This document shows positions 5,053 through 5,576 of a stretch of 5,576 nucleotides of DNA, piece after piece. Position 1 is the stretch's first letter; each line of letters begins with the position of its first letter. Source of the DNA: Chthoniobacterales bacterium. Its GTDB lineage: Bacteria; Verrucomicrobiota; Verrucomicrobiia; Chthoniobacterales; UBA10450. The position numbers were made by a program, and so were the translations under genes. The notes under the pieces are model-generated. The model did no database searches and was not told the origin of the DNA. It saw only the letters and a list, made by a program, of their open reading frames with translations. The stretch is taken from the NCBI GenBank assembly GCA_013695905.1, contig JACCZQ010000538.1, forward strand, positions 1 to 5,576. Reading direction: 5' to 3'.

Positions 5053-5576
5053 TTAGCGCGGGCCGCCGAAGAGTCCCCACTTTCCGGCTTTTCCCTCGGG
5101 CTTCGGCGCGGCCGGAGGTGTGCTGCTGACGGGGGGCGCGGCGGCGCCCACTGCCTGGGATTTGCGCCGGGAGACGGCGCTGACGATGGCTTCGTCCCAG
5201 CGCACCGTGATGGTGGAGACCGGCGCCCGGACCGCGTAATCGTAGGCAAACTCCACCGCCTCCCAGGGCACAATCTCATAGAGCGCCTCCGCGCCGCGCG
5301 CGGGGCCGCGTTCCGCATGCACGATCTGTCCGCTCTGCAGATAAACGATGGCGGTGGCGGAGCCTTTCACGAACTGCACCGCACCGCTGCGCCCGCTGAG
5401 GCAGCACATCTGGAGCACGTCTAACGAGTGGAAGAGATCCATCCCCGTCAGCCGCTGCTCCTCCGCCCGGGCGATGGCATGGAGCAGCTTCTCGCCGTCG
5501 ATCGGTTCCGGGAAGACCTTCGTGTGCGGAATGTCGAGCCGCTGCCCGGCGGCGTCGTATTCCGGGAGGAACATCG
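5053..5576 (-). CDS. PATAN/DUF4388-like protein, C-terminal part, 5' end beyond the window
   Basis: The frame enters from the right edge and ends at TAA 5055-5053, with 173 residues visible from the ATG at 5574-5572. Residues 47-112 resemble the PATAN/DUF4388 domain found in signalling and motility proteins: FHSLDVLQMCCLSGRSG at 49-65, then VYLQSGQIVHAERG at 77-90, then GAEALYEIVPWEAVEF at 94-109. This is a judgement from pattern, not a search. Residues 1-40 look like the last strand and helix of a response-regulator receiver (KVFPEPIDGEKLLHAIARAEE), so the whole protein may be receiver plus PATAN. The usual receiver Lys-Pro appears as Glu-Pro (23-24). Residues 140-165 are a Pro/Ala linker before the short end GKWGLFGGPR. 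The ATG at 5574 could be the true start, but the receiver-like residues suggest it is internal. It lies about 400 bp upstream of the operon on the same strand. Confidence 0.7.
   Translation of the reverse strand, partial: MFLPEYDAAGQRLDIPHTKVFPEPIDGEKLLHAIARAEEQRLTGMDLFHSLDVLQMCCLSGRSGAVQFVKGSATAIVYLQSGQIVHAERGPARGAEALYEIVPWEAVEFAYDYAVRAPVSTITVRWDEAIVSAVSRRKSQAVGAAAPPVSSTPPAAPKPEGKAGKWGLFGGPR

Noticed and set aside
4851..5318. Minus-strand frame of about 155 codons across the repeat block
   Set aside because: It runs through the PATAN-like gene in another frame and then through the hairpin repeats. The predicted peptide is a translation of repeat DNA.

Overview
The window is GC-rich bacterial DNA, roughly 60% or more G+C by eye. 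It carries five protein genes, two of them cut by the window edges, and two intergenic regions rich in hairpin repeats. The gene content (GlmS, an NAD(P)H-hydrate repair enzyme, a zinc amidase and a PATAN/DUF4388-type protein) and the style of the repeats would fit a Gram-negative soil or freshwater bacterium. My best guess is Verrucomicrobiota or a relative. That rests on general impression, not on a diagnostic marker.

Layout: 1-1262 (+) is the C-terminal two thirds of glmS, which makes glucosamine-6-phosphate for peptidoglycan and LPS. The 181-bp gap 1263-1443 separates it from a convergent operon. This gap holds a stem-loop just after the glmS stop, a REPIN-like inverted pair of GTAG-type hairpins (1297-1403), and a 16-bp palindrome carrying stop codons in all six frames. 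The minus-strand operon reads from right to left: a secreted protein of unknown family (4655-3768), a secreted N-acetylmuramoyl-L-alanine amidase (3775-2915, overlapping the first gene by 8 nt), and bifunctional NAD(P)H-hydrate epimerase/dehydratase Nnr (2910-1444, starting at GTG 4 nt after the amidase stop). The 397-bp gap 4656-5052 holds a possible operon promoter, a second and unrelated inverted pair of hairpin repeats (4806-4922), and a compact hairpin cluster (4960-4999). The last gene (5576-5053, minus) is the C-terminal part of a protein with a PATAN/DUF4388-like domain, possibly preceded by the end of a receiver domain.

How they fit together: GlmS feeds cell-wall synthesis and the amidase cuts wall peptides, so a wall theme spans the convergent pair. 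Nnr repairs damaged NADH/NADPH. Its linkage to an amidase recalls the E. coli cluster nnr-tsaE-amiB, though tsaE is absent here and the order is reversed. The most unusual content is not coding. Two unrelated families of short hairpin repeats each occur as an inverted pair of about 100-117 bp, and in each family the two copies differ by compensatory stem changes.
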